In this document: positions 1-6,499 of the stretch, one piece after another
Numbering within the stretch: position 1 is the first letter of the stretch
Layout: the number at the start of each line of letters is the position of its first letter
NCBI GenBank assembly: GCA_937959095.1
Contig: CALGLY010000665.1
Location: 1-7,031, forward strand
Direction: 5' to 3'
Length of the DNA stretch: 7,031 bases
DNA from: an uncultured Saprospiraceae bacterium
GTDB taxonomy: Bacteria; Bacteroidota; Bacteroidia; Chitinophagales; Saprospiraceae
The notes under the pieces: generated by a model
The model's input: only the letters and a program-made list of their open reading frames with translations
The model's database searches: none
Told to the model about the DNA's origin: nothing
Program-made: the position numbers and the translations under genes

Positions 1-1
1 C

Positions 2-661
2 AAAAGCAAGTCCTCCACGATAGGAAATTGGACGAAAAAATGGGTGACACGTAATCATACAGAAATAAAAGAAGCACATTTTCATGTAGTACAAGAATTG
101 ATTGACGCACCAAAAGACGAGGTAATCTATAATGGTTGGTGGCAAAGCGGACGCTACTTTGAAGATATTGCAAGCGATATTCATGCTGCTTTCCGATTTG
201 AAGATGCTCCTTTAGAGGAGTCCGCAAGTTTATTTCAGCAAATCGCAGATACTAATGCAGTTTGTTTAAATGTGCGCCGTACCGATTTCTTGAAAACACC
301 TGAACTTAATACGACCAATCTCAATTATTTTCAGCGAGCTAGTCAGTATATGACTGAAAAATTGGAGCAGCCACACTTCTTCGTTTTTTCGGACGACATT
401 GATTGGTGCCGTGAAAACATAAAAGTGGAAGGCTATCCTGTGACCGTAGTTGGACATGAACATAAAGGGCGAAAATTTGGAAATTATTTGCAACTCATGA
501 AAGCTTGCAAGCACTACATCATCCCAAATAGCAGCTTTGCATGGTGGGCAATTTGGCTGAATGAACAAACAGAAAAAGTCGTGATTGCACCCAAGAATTG
601 GTTTGCAGACACAAAATACAATACAAGCGATTTAGTACCTGCAAATTGGATACGATTTTGA
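2..661 (+). CDS. Alpha-1,2-fucosyltransferase-like glycosyltransferase, GT11 family (5' truncated by window edge)
   Basis: The reading frame is open from the first complete codon of the window to TGA at 659-661, giving about 219 residues of a protein whose N-terminus lies outside. GT11 enzymes are usually near 280-300 aa, so roughly the first quarter is missing; the GTG at 44 is therefore probably internal. Family signs are the segment NGWWQSGRYFED (about 131-166), the motif NVRRTDF at 269-289 corresponding to the GDP-fucose-binding HxRRxD motif of GT11, the stretch FFVFSDDIDWC near 374-406, and the C-terminal NSSFAWWAIWL motif starting at 527. GT11 members transfer fucose from GDP-fucose to galactose in alpha-1,2 linkage and act in the cytoplasm; acceptor and linkage here are inferred from family only. 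The usual histidine of the first motif is asparagine. Its stop overlaps the start of the next glycosyltransferase gene, suggesting translational coupling. Family assignment is strong; exact specificity is not established. Confidence 0.88.
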   Translation, partial: KSKSSTIGNWTKKWVTRNHTEIKEAHFHVVQELIDAPKDEVIYNGWWQSGRYFEDIASDIHAAFRFEDAPLEESASLFQQIADTNAVCLNVRRTDFLKTPELNTTNLNYFQRASQYMTEKLEQPHFFVFSDDIDWCRENIKVEGYPVTVVGHEHKGRKFGNYLQLMKACKHYIIPNSSFAWWAIWLNEQTEKVVIAPKNWFADTKYNTSDLVPANWIRF

Positions 662-2007
662 GTCATCAAAAGCACATTCTTTGCATCACATCAGGTCTGA
701 CGGGTATTTTATACGCTAGTTTTGAACTAGTGAAACGATTGGAAACAGCAGGCTATCAAGTCACTTATGCCTCACCGAAAGCGGTAGGCGAGAAAGTGGA
801 AGCAAATGACATTGTTTATCAGCAATTAGAGGAAGTAGATTTGAAATTTTCGCCCTCCATTCCTGTCAAAGGCAAATGGGCGCGGTGGATTTATAAATTT
901 CAGCATCGCAAACAACTACAAGCAACTGCTTTGCAAAGCCTAAAGATGGATAAGTTCGTAGAAATATTGACCGAACTTTCCCCTGATTTAGTTTTAGTTG
1001 ATGTAGAATTGCATGAGCATTTTATGACGAGTTTTACGCGAGCTATTCCTACTATTTTACTTAGTCAATGGTTTGTTTTGGGTGAAGCAAAAAATGTACC
1101 GCCTTTGCTGCATGATACTTTACCGAATAGCGGTTGGCATGGTGGCCGATTAGGTATTGCGGTGGCATGGTGGCGTATCAGAATACATCGAAAATGGATG
1201 TTTGGAAAGCAAAAAATACGTAGCCTTCGCACCGATAGGCGCAGTATTTTAAAGGCTTATGCCAAAAAAATTGGCTTCCCGATGCAATACGCCAATGAAA
1301 ATTACTGGCCAGGGCCATTCACCTATAATAGTTTGCCCATCTTGAGTATGACGCTTTGGGAAATGGAATTTCCACATCGCAAACGAAAAGGGATGCACTA
1401 TGTGGGTGCAATGGTAAATACCAGACGGGATGAAAGGCATATTCCAAGAGAAGTACAAGCGCAACTTGATACTATTTTTGAACAAAAGAAAGCACAGCAA
1501 AAACACTTAGTGTATTGTTCTGTCAGTACGCTGAAACAAGGCGATTCGGATTTTTTGAAACGAATAATTCAGGTTTTCAAAAATCGAAAAGATTGGATAC
1601 TCCTCATAGGTTTAGGTGGATTACTGAGCAGCGAGGAATTTGATGATTTGCCTGAAAACGTCCACGCTTTTGCTTGGATTCCTCAGTTGAAAGTCTTGGC
1701 AGAAGCAGATTGCTCCATTAATCACGGAGGCATACACACCATCAATGAATGTATCCATTTTCAAGTACCGATGTTGGTGTATTCAGGTAAGCGTTCTGAC
1801 CAAAACGGCTGTGCCGCACGAGTGCACTATCATGGTTTAGGCATGATGGCAGATAAAGACAAGGATTCCGTATCGGAAATAGAAAAGAATATTGAAACGG
1901 TATTAACGGAAACGTCTTACCGTGAAAATATAACGAAAATGTGGCAATATTATCAAAACCATATTTCAGAAAAAACATTGATACAGCTCATTGGACAACA
2001 CTTATAA
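658..2007 (+). CDS. GT-B glycosyltransferase with GT1/UDPGT-like C-terminal domain
   Basis: A 449-residue protein starting at TTG 658, whose TTGA overlaps the stop of the preceding gene. This start is preferred because the first in-frame ATG is near residue 97, while the N-terminal beta-strand and helix (HILCITSGLTGILYASFELVKRLETAGYQVTYAS, residues about 6-39) look like the opening Rossmann unit of a GT-B enzyme. An upstream TTG at 598 would add 20 residues lying wholly inside the previous gene. The C-terminal half carries the nucleotide-sugar-binding signature of GT1/UDPGT/MGT-type enzymes: FAWIPQLKVL (338-347), INHGGIHTINECIHFQVPML (354-373) and a DQNGCAARVHYHGLG stretch (381-395). Such enzymes move a sugar from an activated nucleotide donor to an acceptor in the cytoplasm. 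Donor and acceptor cannot be read from sequence. There is no signal peptide or clear membrane helix, although residues 165-185 (rich in W and R) could touch the membrane. Presumably it builds the same glycan as its GT11 neighbour. Confidence 0.83.
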   Translation: MSHQKHILCITSGLTGILYASFELVKRLETAGYQVTYASPKAVGEKVEANDIVYQQLEEVDLKFSPSIPVKGKWARWIYKFQHRKQLQATALQSLKMDKFVEILTELSPDLVLVDVELHEHFMTSFTRAIPTILLSQWFVLGEAKNVPPLLHDTLPNSGWHGGRLGIAVAWWRIRIHRKWMFGKQKIRSLRTDRRSILKAYAKKIGFPMQYANENYWPGPFTYNSLPILSMTLWEMEFPHRKRKGMHYVGAMVNTRRDERHIPREVQAQLDTIFEQKKAQQKHLVYCSVSTLKQGDSDFLKRIIQVFKNRKDWILLIGLGGLLSSEEFDDLPENVHAFAWIPQLKVLAEADCSINHGGIHTINECIHFQVPMLVYSGKRSDQNGCAARVHYHGLGMMADKDKDSVSEIEKNIETVLTETSYRENITKMWQYYQNHISEKTLIQLIGQHL

Positions 2008-2029
2008 AATGTCCTTTCTACCAAAGACA

Positions 2030-2054
2030 ATTTGAATACGAAAAACATTCAAAT
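2030..2054. repeat. Inverted repeat ATTTGAAT/ATTCAAAT in spacer before wza
   Basis: Two perfect 8-base arms (2030-2037 and 2047-2054) are separated by a 9-base A-rich loop. A T5 run follows at 2062-2066, seven bases past the stem. It may be a weak terminator behind the glycosyltransferase gene (22 bases past its stop) or an operator-like site ahead of the export genes. The stem is AT-rich and the T-run is not adjacent, so neither role is secure. Confidence 0.35.
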
Positions 2055-2075
2055 ACACAAATTTTTATCCGAGAT

Positions 2076-2093
2076 TAAGTCCTTTGCGACTTA
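2076..2093. repeat. Short hairpin TAAGTC-CTTTGC-GACTTA upstream of wza
   Basis: A perfect 6-base inverted repeat with a 6-base loop lies 39 bases before the chosen wza ATG, so it could fall in the 5' leader of the wza-wzc transcript. The loop and flanks contain CTTTGCG, the core of the octamer array found at 5411-5434, so this may be a relic single unit of that repeat. No T-run follows, which argues against an intrinsic terminator. Chance occurrence is quite possible at this length. Confidence 0.25.
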
Positions 2094-2132
2094 TCGTTGG
2101 CGAAGCCTTATCTTGTGCAGAAATATTCTTGT

Positions 2133-2915
2133 ATGAACATCCGCATTATCATAATTCTGTGTTTAGGTCTATCTCTATTGAGTAGTTGTGTTTCTTATGA
2201 TTCGCTACTCAACTATGAAGAAGCACCTGAAGTTCCAAGTGAGCCACAAACAATTTCTAATTATAAGCCTATTCGCATACAAACCAATGATATACTAAGC
2301 ATAAAAGTGAATAGTGTAGATCCAGTAGCGGCTGCTCCTTTTGCCTTAGATGGTGGAGTAGGTGCAAATGCAAATAATACGCAAGTCTTACTTCTAAATG
2401 GTTATTTAGTGGATGATGAGGGCTATATTGACTTCCCAACCATAGGAAGCCTAAAGCTTGGTGGATTGACGATGAAGCAGGCCAAACAAGAAGTATTAAC
2501 AAAGCTTCAGCCCTATTTCGAGACGCTTCCGATTGTCAATATTCGCCTGTTAAATTTCAATATTCATATAAATGGCGAAGTTGGCGCACCAGGACTTATT
2601 AATGTAATGAATCAACGGATCACTATTGTGGAAGCAATGACGCTAGCGGGGGATTTTACCGATTATTCGCAGCGCGATAGCATTCTTATTATTCGGGAAC
2701 TAGATGGGGAACGGAGTTTTGGATACATAGATTTTAATTCGCCTGATTTGTTTAATTCGCCTTACTTTTATTTGCAGCAAAATGACGTTATTTATGTGCG
2801 ACCATTGCCTAGGCGCAGGTTCGCAGTCGCTGACCCGATTACGCGCGTTTTCTCCATTGTGAGTGGTGCAACGGGTATCGTCGCTTTTGTCATTTCTGTA
2901 TTAAATAGAAACTAA
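2133..2915 (+). CDS. wza: Polysaccharide export outer-membrane lipoprotein, Wza/BexD family
   Basis: A 260-residue protein starting at ATG 2133. An in-frame TTG at 2097 would add 12 residues ahead of the signal peptide; the ATG gives a clean lipoprotein signal, with a short basic start, hydrophobic residues 5-16 and lipobox L16-S-S-C19, so Cys19 is the predicted lipidated residue. Residues about 45-140 match the Poly_export domain (IRIQTNDILSIKV, then DEGYIDFPTIGSLKLGGLTMKQA), and about 142-222 resemble an SLBB domain (HINGEVGAPGLINV, ending in NDVIYVRPLP). The C-terminal helix PITRVFSIVSGATGIVAFVISVL (235-257) parallels the Wza segment that spans the outer membrane as a helical barrel. It is shorter than E. 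coli Wza (about 380 aa), fitting the single-SLBB form common in Bacteroidota. It would multimerise into the outer-membrane exit channel for polysaccharide and contact the Wzc-like protein encoded 5 bases downstream. Confidence 0.92.
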   Translation: MNIRIIIILCLGLSLLSSCVSYDSLLNYEEAPEVPSEPQTISNYKPIRIQTNDILSIKVNSVDPVAAAPFALDGGVGANANNTQVLLLNGYLVDDEGYIDFPTIGSLKLGGLTMKQAKQEVLTKLQPYFETLPIVNIRLLNFNIHINGEVGAPGLINVMNQRITIVEAMTLAGDFTDYSQRDSILIIRELDGERSFGYIDFNSPDLFNSPYFYLQQNDVIYVRPLPRRRFAVADPITRVFSIVSGATGIVAFVISVLNRN

Positions 2916-2920
2916 ACCTC

Positions 2921-5230
2921 TTGGAAGAACAGCAACAACCCAATGTTATTCATATTGACTTTCGGAAGTGGTCCTCGAAACTATTTTCTTGGTGGTGGTT
3001 ATTTGCCTTTTCTATTGTATTCTGTGTGCTAGGCTGCTTCATTCATTTGCGCTATGCAACAGAGATATATAGTGCAACTGCCATGATGCTTATCAAAGAT
3101 GTAGGTAATAATAAAGGCTTATCCGAAGAAAATATTCTACTGAGTCAAAGCTTCACAGGCGGCCGCAAACCGCTCGATAATGAAGTACTGATTCTTCGCT
3201 CTACACCCATCATGCAGAAGGCCGTCGAGAAGCTAGGTATCGAAAAAACCTTCTATCGACAAGGACGCTTCAAAGAACAAGAATATTATAAAAACGCACC
3301 TATTAAGTTAGATACGTTCAGTACTACTTATGGCTTCGCCAATTTTTATATTCAATTGGTAGAAAATGGGGGCTTTTTGCTAAAAAAAGAACTGGATGAA
3401 GAGGGAGGCATTTTTCAAAAATATGGTGTTCCTTTTAGCACAGAGGCAGGTAAATTTCAAATTTCTCTTGATACTGCCCAACTTTTTGTACCTGGAATTT
3501 ATCGTATTAATATTGTCCCTTCCGAAACTGCTGCATTCAAACATTTAGGAAAACTTGCAATAGAGTTTGTTGGAAATGCCTTTAGTGCAAGCGGCGTAAA
3601 TATAAAACTTCGCGACCCCGTTCCAGAAAAAGCAAAGGACATCATTGAAGCCCTCATTGAAGCTTATAATGAGGCTGGCATCAAGGATGAAAATCGCGTT
3701 TTGCAAAATACTATGCGCTTTATTGATGAACGTCTCGCCGTCATCGAGCGTGAACTCAATGAAGTAGAAGGAAATATAGAACGCTTTCGGCGACGAAACT
3801 CCATTGTAACTGAAACAGCGGCTTCCAGTAAGGGCTTTGCTTTGGGAGAAATGCGGAATACGATCCAACAAATTTCTGATTTTGAAGTACAAAAAAGCCT
3901 GCTTGCCTCTGTAGAAGATTTTTTAGTACGAGAACGAGAAACCTTTGAATTCATTCCAAATAATTTTGCCGCCACCAACGCTTCCCTTGGAGACCTAGTG
4001 GCGGCACATAATGAAATGATTGGCGAACGGGAACAATTGATGAAAACAGCAAGTATCGAAAACCCTGTGCGGCAAGCCTTAGAAACAAAATTATTAGATA
4101 ATCGGACCCTACTTGTCGAAACCTTACAAGGACTACAAAAAGATCTTGATGTTCCCGTTCAGCAACTCAACCGAAAAATGGAACAACTAGAACGCAGTAT
4201 GCTTAGTATTCCTGGTATGGATCAGGGCTTATTGGAACAAAGACGCTTGCAAAAAATTCAAGAACAACTCTATTTAGGACTCCTTCAAAAACGAGAAGAA
4301 ACGGCGCTTTCCATTGCCATAGCAACCCCTCAAACCCGTATTATTGAGCCTGCTCGCTTTAGTGGAAAACCCGTACAACCTAAAGCAGCACGGAATTATA
4401 TGACTAGTGTTTTGATAGGTTTATTCTTTCCTATTCTTTTCATTAGTCTATATGAATTAATAGATACTAAAATAGCTTCTGAAGATACCATTAAAAGCCT
4501 TACCAGCATTCCTATTTTCGGCCGCATTGGACATAATAAATCTAAAAAACCCATAGTCGTAAAATCAGGGGATCGTTCGGCAGTCAATGAGATGTTTCGG
4601 CAGTTACGCACCAACTTAAACTATCTCGATCTCAAAAATGAAAAACGGATATTTGCAGTCACTTCCTATGTACCTGGAGAGGGAAAGAGTTTTGTCGCGC
4701 TCAATTTGGCCTTGTCTTTTGCCTTATCCGACAAAAAAACGATTCTCCTTGAATTAGATTTAAGAAAACCCCGACTGAAAAAATACTTAGATGTGCCTAC
4801 CAATGGGAAAGGAGTGACAAACTACCTTATTGGGGAAAGCAAACTGGAAGAGGTAATACAAACTTATGAAGGCTTAGATTTCATAAGTAGTGGCCCGATT
4901 CCTCCCAATCCTACGGAGTTGATTGCTTCTGAACAAATGCAAGAACTTTTAGAAAAATTAAAAGAACAATACGATTGTATCATTATCGACAATCCACCTA
5001 TTGGCTTGGTCACCGATGCGATGTTGCTCCGTAAATACATCAACAATATTCTCGTCGTTGTGCGGCATAAATACACCAAGCGGTTCATGCTCCGCAATGT
5101 TGAAGAACTGAACAAAAATGGGGATTTGCCCAATGCAGGTATCATCCTGAATGATATCAAGTATGGCACAGCAGGCTACTATGGATATGGTGGCTATCGC
5201 TATGGCTACGGACAAGGCTACTATGAATAA
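2921..5230 (+). CDS. wzc: Wzc-family chain-length regulator and BY-type tyrosine autokinase
   Basis: A 769-residue fused protein. TTG 2921 is chosen because the frame has a stop at 2906-2908 and the first in-frame ATG lies beyond the first membrane helix. Domains in order: a short cytoplasmic N-terminus; membrane helix about 17-42 (FSWWWLFAFSIVFCVLGCF); a periplasmic Wzz-like region with long charged, coiled-coil-prone stretches (about 255-300 and 370-450); a GNVR-like segment (IIEPARFSGKPVQPKA); a second helix about 494-511; then a cytoplasmic P-loop kinase. The kinase has Walker A PGEGKS (585-590), Walker A' LLELDLRKP (609-617) and Walker B IIIDNPP (687-693). In Walker A' Glu611 stands where the family consensus has Asp. 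The tail has nine tyrosines in its last 22 residues, the expected autophosphorylation cluster. Such proteins control polymer length and gate export with Wza; cycling of tail phosphorylation is known in E. coli. A partner tyrosine phosphatase is not seen in the window. Confidence 0.93.
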   Translation: MEEQQQPNVIHIDFRKWSSKLFSWWWLFAFSIVFCVLGCFIHLRYATEIYSATAMMLIKDVGNNKGLSEENILLSQSFTGGRKPLDNEVLILRSTPIMQKAVEKLGIEKTFYRQGRFKEQEYYKNAPIKLDTFSTTYGFANFYIQLVENGGFLLKKELDEEGGIFQKYGVPFSTEAGKFQISLDTAQLFVPGIYRINIVPSETAAFKHLGKLAIEFVGNAFSASGVNIKLRDPVPEKAKDIIEALIEAYNEAGIKDENRVLQNTMRFIDERLAVIERELNEVEGNIERFRRRNSIVTETAASSKGFALGEMRNTIQQISDFEVQKSLLASVEDFLVRERETFEFIPNNFAATNASLGDLVAAHNEMIGEREQLMKTASIENPVRQALETKLLDNRTLLVETLQGLQKDLDVPVQQLNRKMEQLERSMLSIPGMDQGLLEQRRLQKIQEQLYLGLLQKREETALSIAIATPQTRIIEPARFSGKPVQPKAARNYMTSVLIGLFFPILFISLYELIDTKIASEDTIKSLTSIPIFGRIGHNKSKKPIVVKSGDRSAVNEMFRQLRTNLNYLDLKNEKRIFAVTSYVPGEGKSFVALNLALSFALSDKKTILLELDLRKPRLKKYLDVPTNGKGVTNYLIGESKLEEVIQTYEGLDFISSGPIPPNPTELIASEQMQELLEKLKEQYDCIIIDNPPIGLVTDAMLLRKYINNILVVVRHKYTKRFMLRNVEELNKNGDLPNAGIILNDIKYGTAGYYGYGGYRYGYGQGYYE

Positions 5231-5318
5231 CGGTAGACGGTCGCTCCGCCTGTCTGCCGACGGGCAGGCTTGACGGTGGATGGATGCACATCTTCGATGT
5301 ACTGGACGATGGACGGGT
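5229..5318. repeat. Interrupted GACGGTN heptad repeats after wzc
   Basis: Six 7-base units occur as three adjacent pairs: AACGGTA/GACGGTC (5229-5242, the first overlapping the wzc stop codon), GACGGTG/GATGGAT (5272-5285) and GACGATG/GACGGGT (5305-5318). Between the first and second pairs sits a 29-base segment with a strong hairpin; between the second and third is a 19-base spacer with a small ACATC-TTC-GATGT inverted repeat. The region looks non-coding. I recall similar GACGGT-type tandem strings from Bacteroidota intergenic DNA, but that is memory and not a search. Confidence 0.55.
5248..5269. repeat. GC-rich hairpin (CCTG...CAGG element) between heptads
   Basis: The 22 bases fold into a 9-pair stem (5248-5256 with 5261-5269), seven Watson-Crick and two G-T pairs, closed by a CCGA loop. 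It begins 18 bases after the wzc stop. No T-run follows, so it is not a classic intrinsic terminator, although such a stem could protect the 3' end of the wza-wzc mRNA. It resembles CCTGYCTGCCGRCAGGCAGG-like palindromes that I recall as dispersed elements in Bacteroidota genomes. Confidence 0.6.
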
Positions 5319-5410
5319 TTAGCGATCAATACATTTTGACAAATCATCTTAATTACACACTACGCTTACTCAATGCACTGTAAACTAGATGCAGCATTTC
5401 TTTTAAAATT

Positions 5411-5434
5411 CTCTGCGCCTTTGCGCCTCTGCGT
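5411..5434. repeat. Three-copy CTYTGCGY octamer array
   Basis: Three directly adjacent 8-base units, CTCTGCGC, CTTTGCGC and CTCTGCGT, differ only at the third and last positions. On the other strand they read as ACGCAGAG/GCGCAAAG-type units, a widespread intergenic motif in several bacterial phyla (recollection, function unknown to me). A run of nine T (5444-5452) follows ten bases later. The array ends 51 bases before the proposed neuB start. The spacer 5231-5485 shows no convincing gene. Confidence 0.6.
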
Positions 5435-5485
5435 TCTAAAATATTTTTTTTTACAAGGTAATTCAGTAAACGTCCTACTCAGCAT

Positions 5486-6499
5486 ATTATCAAATCATCA
5501 ACCTTACTCATAGCAGAAATCGCACAAGCGCATGATGGCAGCTTGGGCATATTGCATTCTTATATTGATGCTCTTGCAGAAACGGGCATTGATGCCATCA
5601 AATTTCAGACCCATATCGCGGAGGCAGAAAGCTCTTTGGCAGAGCCTTTTCGAGTAAAATTCTCTTATGAAGATGCCACCCGCTTCGATTATTGGAAACG
5701 AATGGCATTCACCAAAGCACAGTGGGTCGAAATAAAGGCACATTGCGAAGAGTGCGGCTTAGAGTTTATGTCATCGCCCTTCTCGCAAACTGCTGTAGAT
5801 TTGTTGGAAGAACTGGGAATGCAACGCTATAAAATCGCATCCGGCGAAGTGACTAACTTCTTGATGCTCGAAAAAATAGCACGTACAGGCAAACCTATCA
5901 TTTTGTCATCAGGTATGAGTTCTTTTGAAGAATTGGACGCTGCAATTGCGTTTCTTAATCCTTATGGCAACGACCTGAGTGTTTTGCAATGTACTACAAG
6001 CTATCCCACGCCACCCGAGCGTATTGGTTTCAATGTAATAGGTGAATTAAAAAGCCGTTATCCTGACCTAAAAGTCGGGCTTTCAGAACACACAAGCGAG
6101 ATTTTCACGGGCTTGGCTGCGGTAGCTTTAGGCGCGGAAGTCCTAGAGTTTCATGCCGTATTCGATAAACGCATTTTTGGGCCAGATGCAAAGTCTTCGC
6201 TTAGTATCGAGCAAATAAAAGAACTGGTTCGAGGAGTCCGCTTTCTGGAAACGTCCTTGCAAAATCCCATAGATAAAAGCGATAATTCACCCTATATCGA
6301 ACTCAAAAAAATATTCGAGAAAAGCTTGGCAGTAAAAACCGATTTGCCCAAAGGACACCTATTGACTTTTGAGGATTTAGAAAGCAAAAAACCTGCACAA
6401 GAAGGCATTTCAGCGAGGGCGTATAAAAGGGTGATTGGTAAGAAACTGAAGCATTCAAAAGCAAAATACGATTTTCTAAAAAAAGAAGATATTGAGTAA
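5486..6499 (+). CDS. neuB: N-acetylneuraminate (sialic/nonulosonic acid) synthase, NeuB family, non-canonical start
   Basis: NeuB enzymes condense ManNAc (or a related 6-deoxy sugar) with phosphoenolpyruvate in the cytoplasm to give sialic or a related nonulosonic acid. From the proposed ATT start at 5486 the protein is 337 residues, a normal length. The TIM-barrel domain opens with LIAEIAQAHDGSLG (8-21) and DAIKFQTH (36-43), followed by EFMSSPFS (93-100), KIASGE (116-121), PIILSSGM (137-144), LQCTTSYPTPPE (167-178), GLSEHT (198-203) and EFHAVFDKRIFGPDAKSSLS (221-240). His202 and His223 have the same 21-residue spacing as the two metal-binding histidines of meningococcal NeuB. A C-terminal SAF (antifreeze-like) domain covers about 279-337 (SLAVKTDLPKGHLLT...KRVIGKKL). 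The frame has a stop at 5459-5461 and no ATG, GTG, TTG or CTG until TTG 5543, which would remove the first strand and the AEI-HDG motif. The true start is thus unsure: ATT 5486, ATC 5489, or a damaged start. The product could equally be legionaminate-type; substrate is not decidable here. Confidence 0.88.
   Translation: MIKSSTLLIAEIAQAHDGSLGILHSYIDALAETGIDAIKFQTHIAEAESSLAEPFRVKFSYEDATRFDYWKRMAFTKAQWVEIKAHCEECGLEFMSSPFSQTAVDLLEELGMQRYKIASGEVTNFLMLEKIARTGKPIILSSGMSSFEELDAAIAFLNPYGNDLSVLQCTTSYPTPPERIGFNVIGELKSRYPDLKVGLSEHTSEIFTGLAAVALGAEVLEFHAVFDKRIFGPDAKSSLSIEQIKELVRGVRFLETSLQNPIDKSDNSPYIELKKIFEKSLAVKTDLPKGHLLTFEDLESKKPAQEGISARAYKRVIGKKLKHSKAKYDFLKKEDIE

Noticed and set aside
266..568. Antisense open frame of 100 codons inside the GT11 gene
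   Set aside because: Its protein has no recognisable motif and it lies entirely opposite a gene with clear family motifs; it is a shadow frame.
598..657. Upstream TTG as start of the second glycosyltransferase
   Set aside because: It adds 20 residues with no fold signal, all inside the preceding gene; TTG 658 with the TTGA overlap is a better start.
2097..2132. TTG 2097 as start of wza
   Set aside because: It would place 12 residues before a lipoprotein signal peptide that is already complete from ATG 2133.
5248..5269. GC-rich hairpin as an intrinsic terminator of wzc
   Set aside because: No T-run follows the stem and it sits within repeats; kept as a repeat element instead.
4958..5347. 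Antisense open frame of 129 codons spanning the wzc 3' end and the repeat region
   Set aside because: Low-complexity product opposite the tyrosine-rich tail and repeats, no family resemblance; open by composition.
5336..5366. TTGACA at 5336-5341 with TACGCT at 5361 as a promoter for neuB
   Set aside because: The spacing is 19 bases and the second box is poor; it also fits the Bacteroidota TTTG/TAnnTTTG pattern badly.
5229..5434. CRISPR-like array in the wzc-neuB spacer
   Set aside because: Units are 7-8 bases, spacers are irregular and no cas gene is present.
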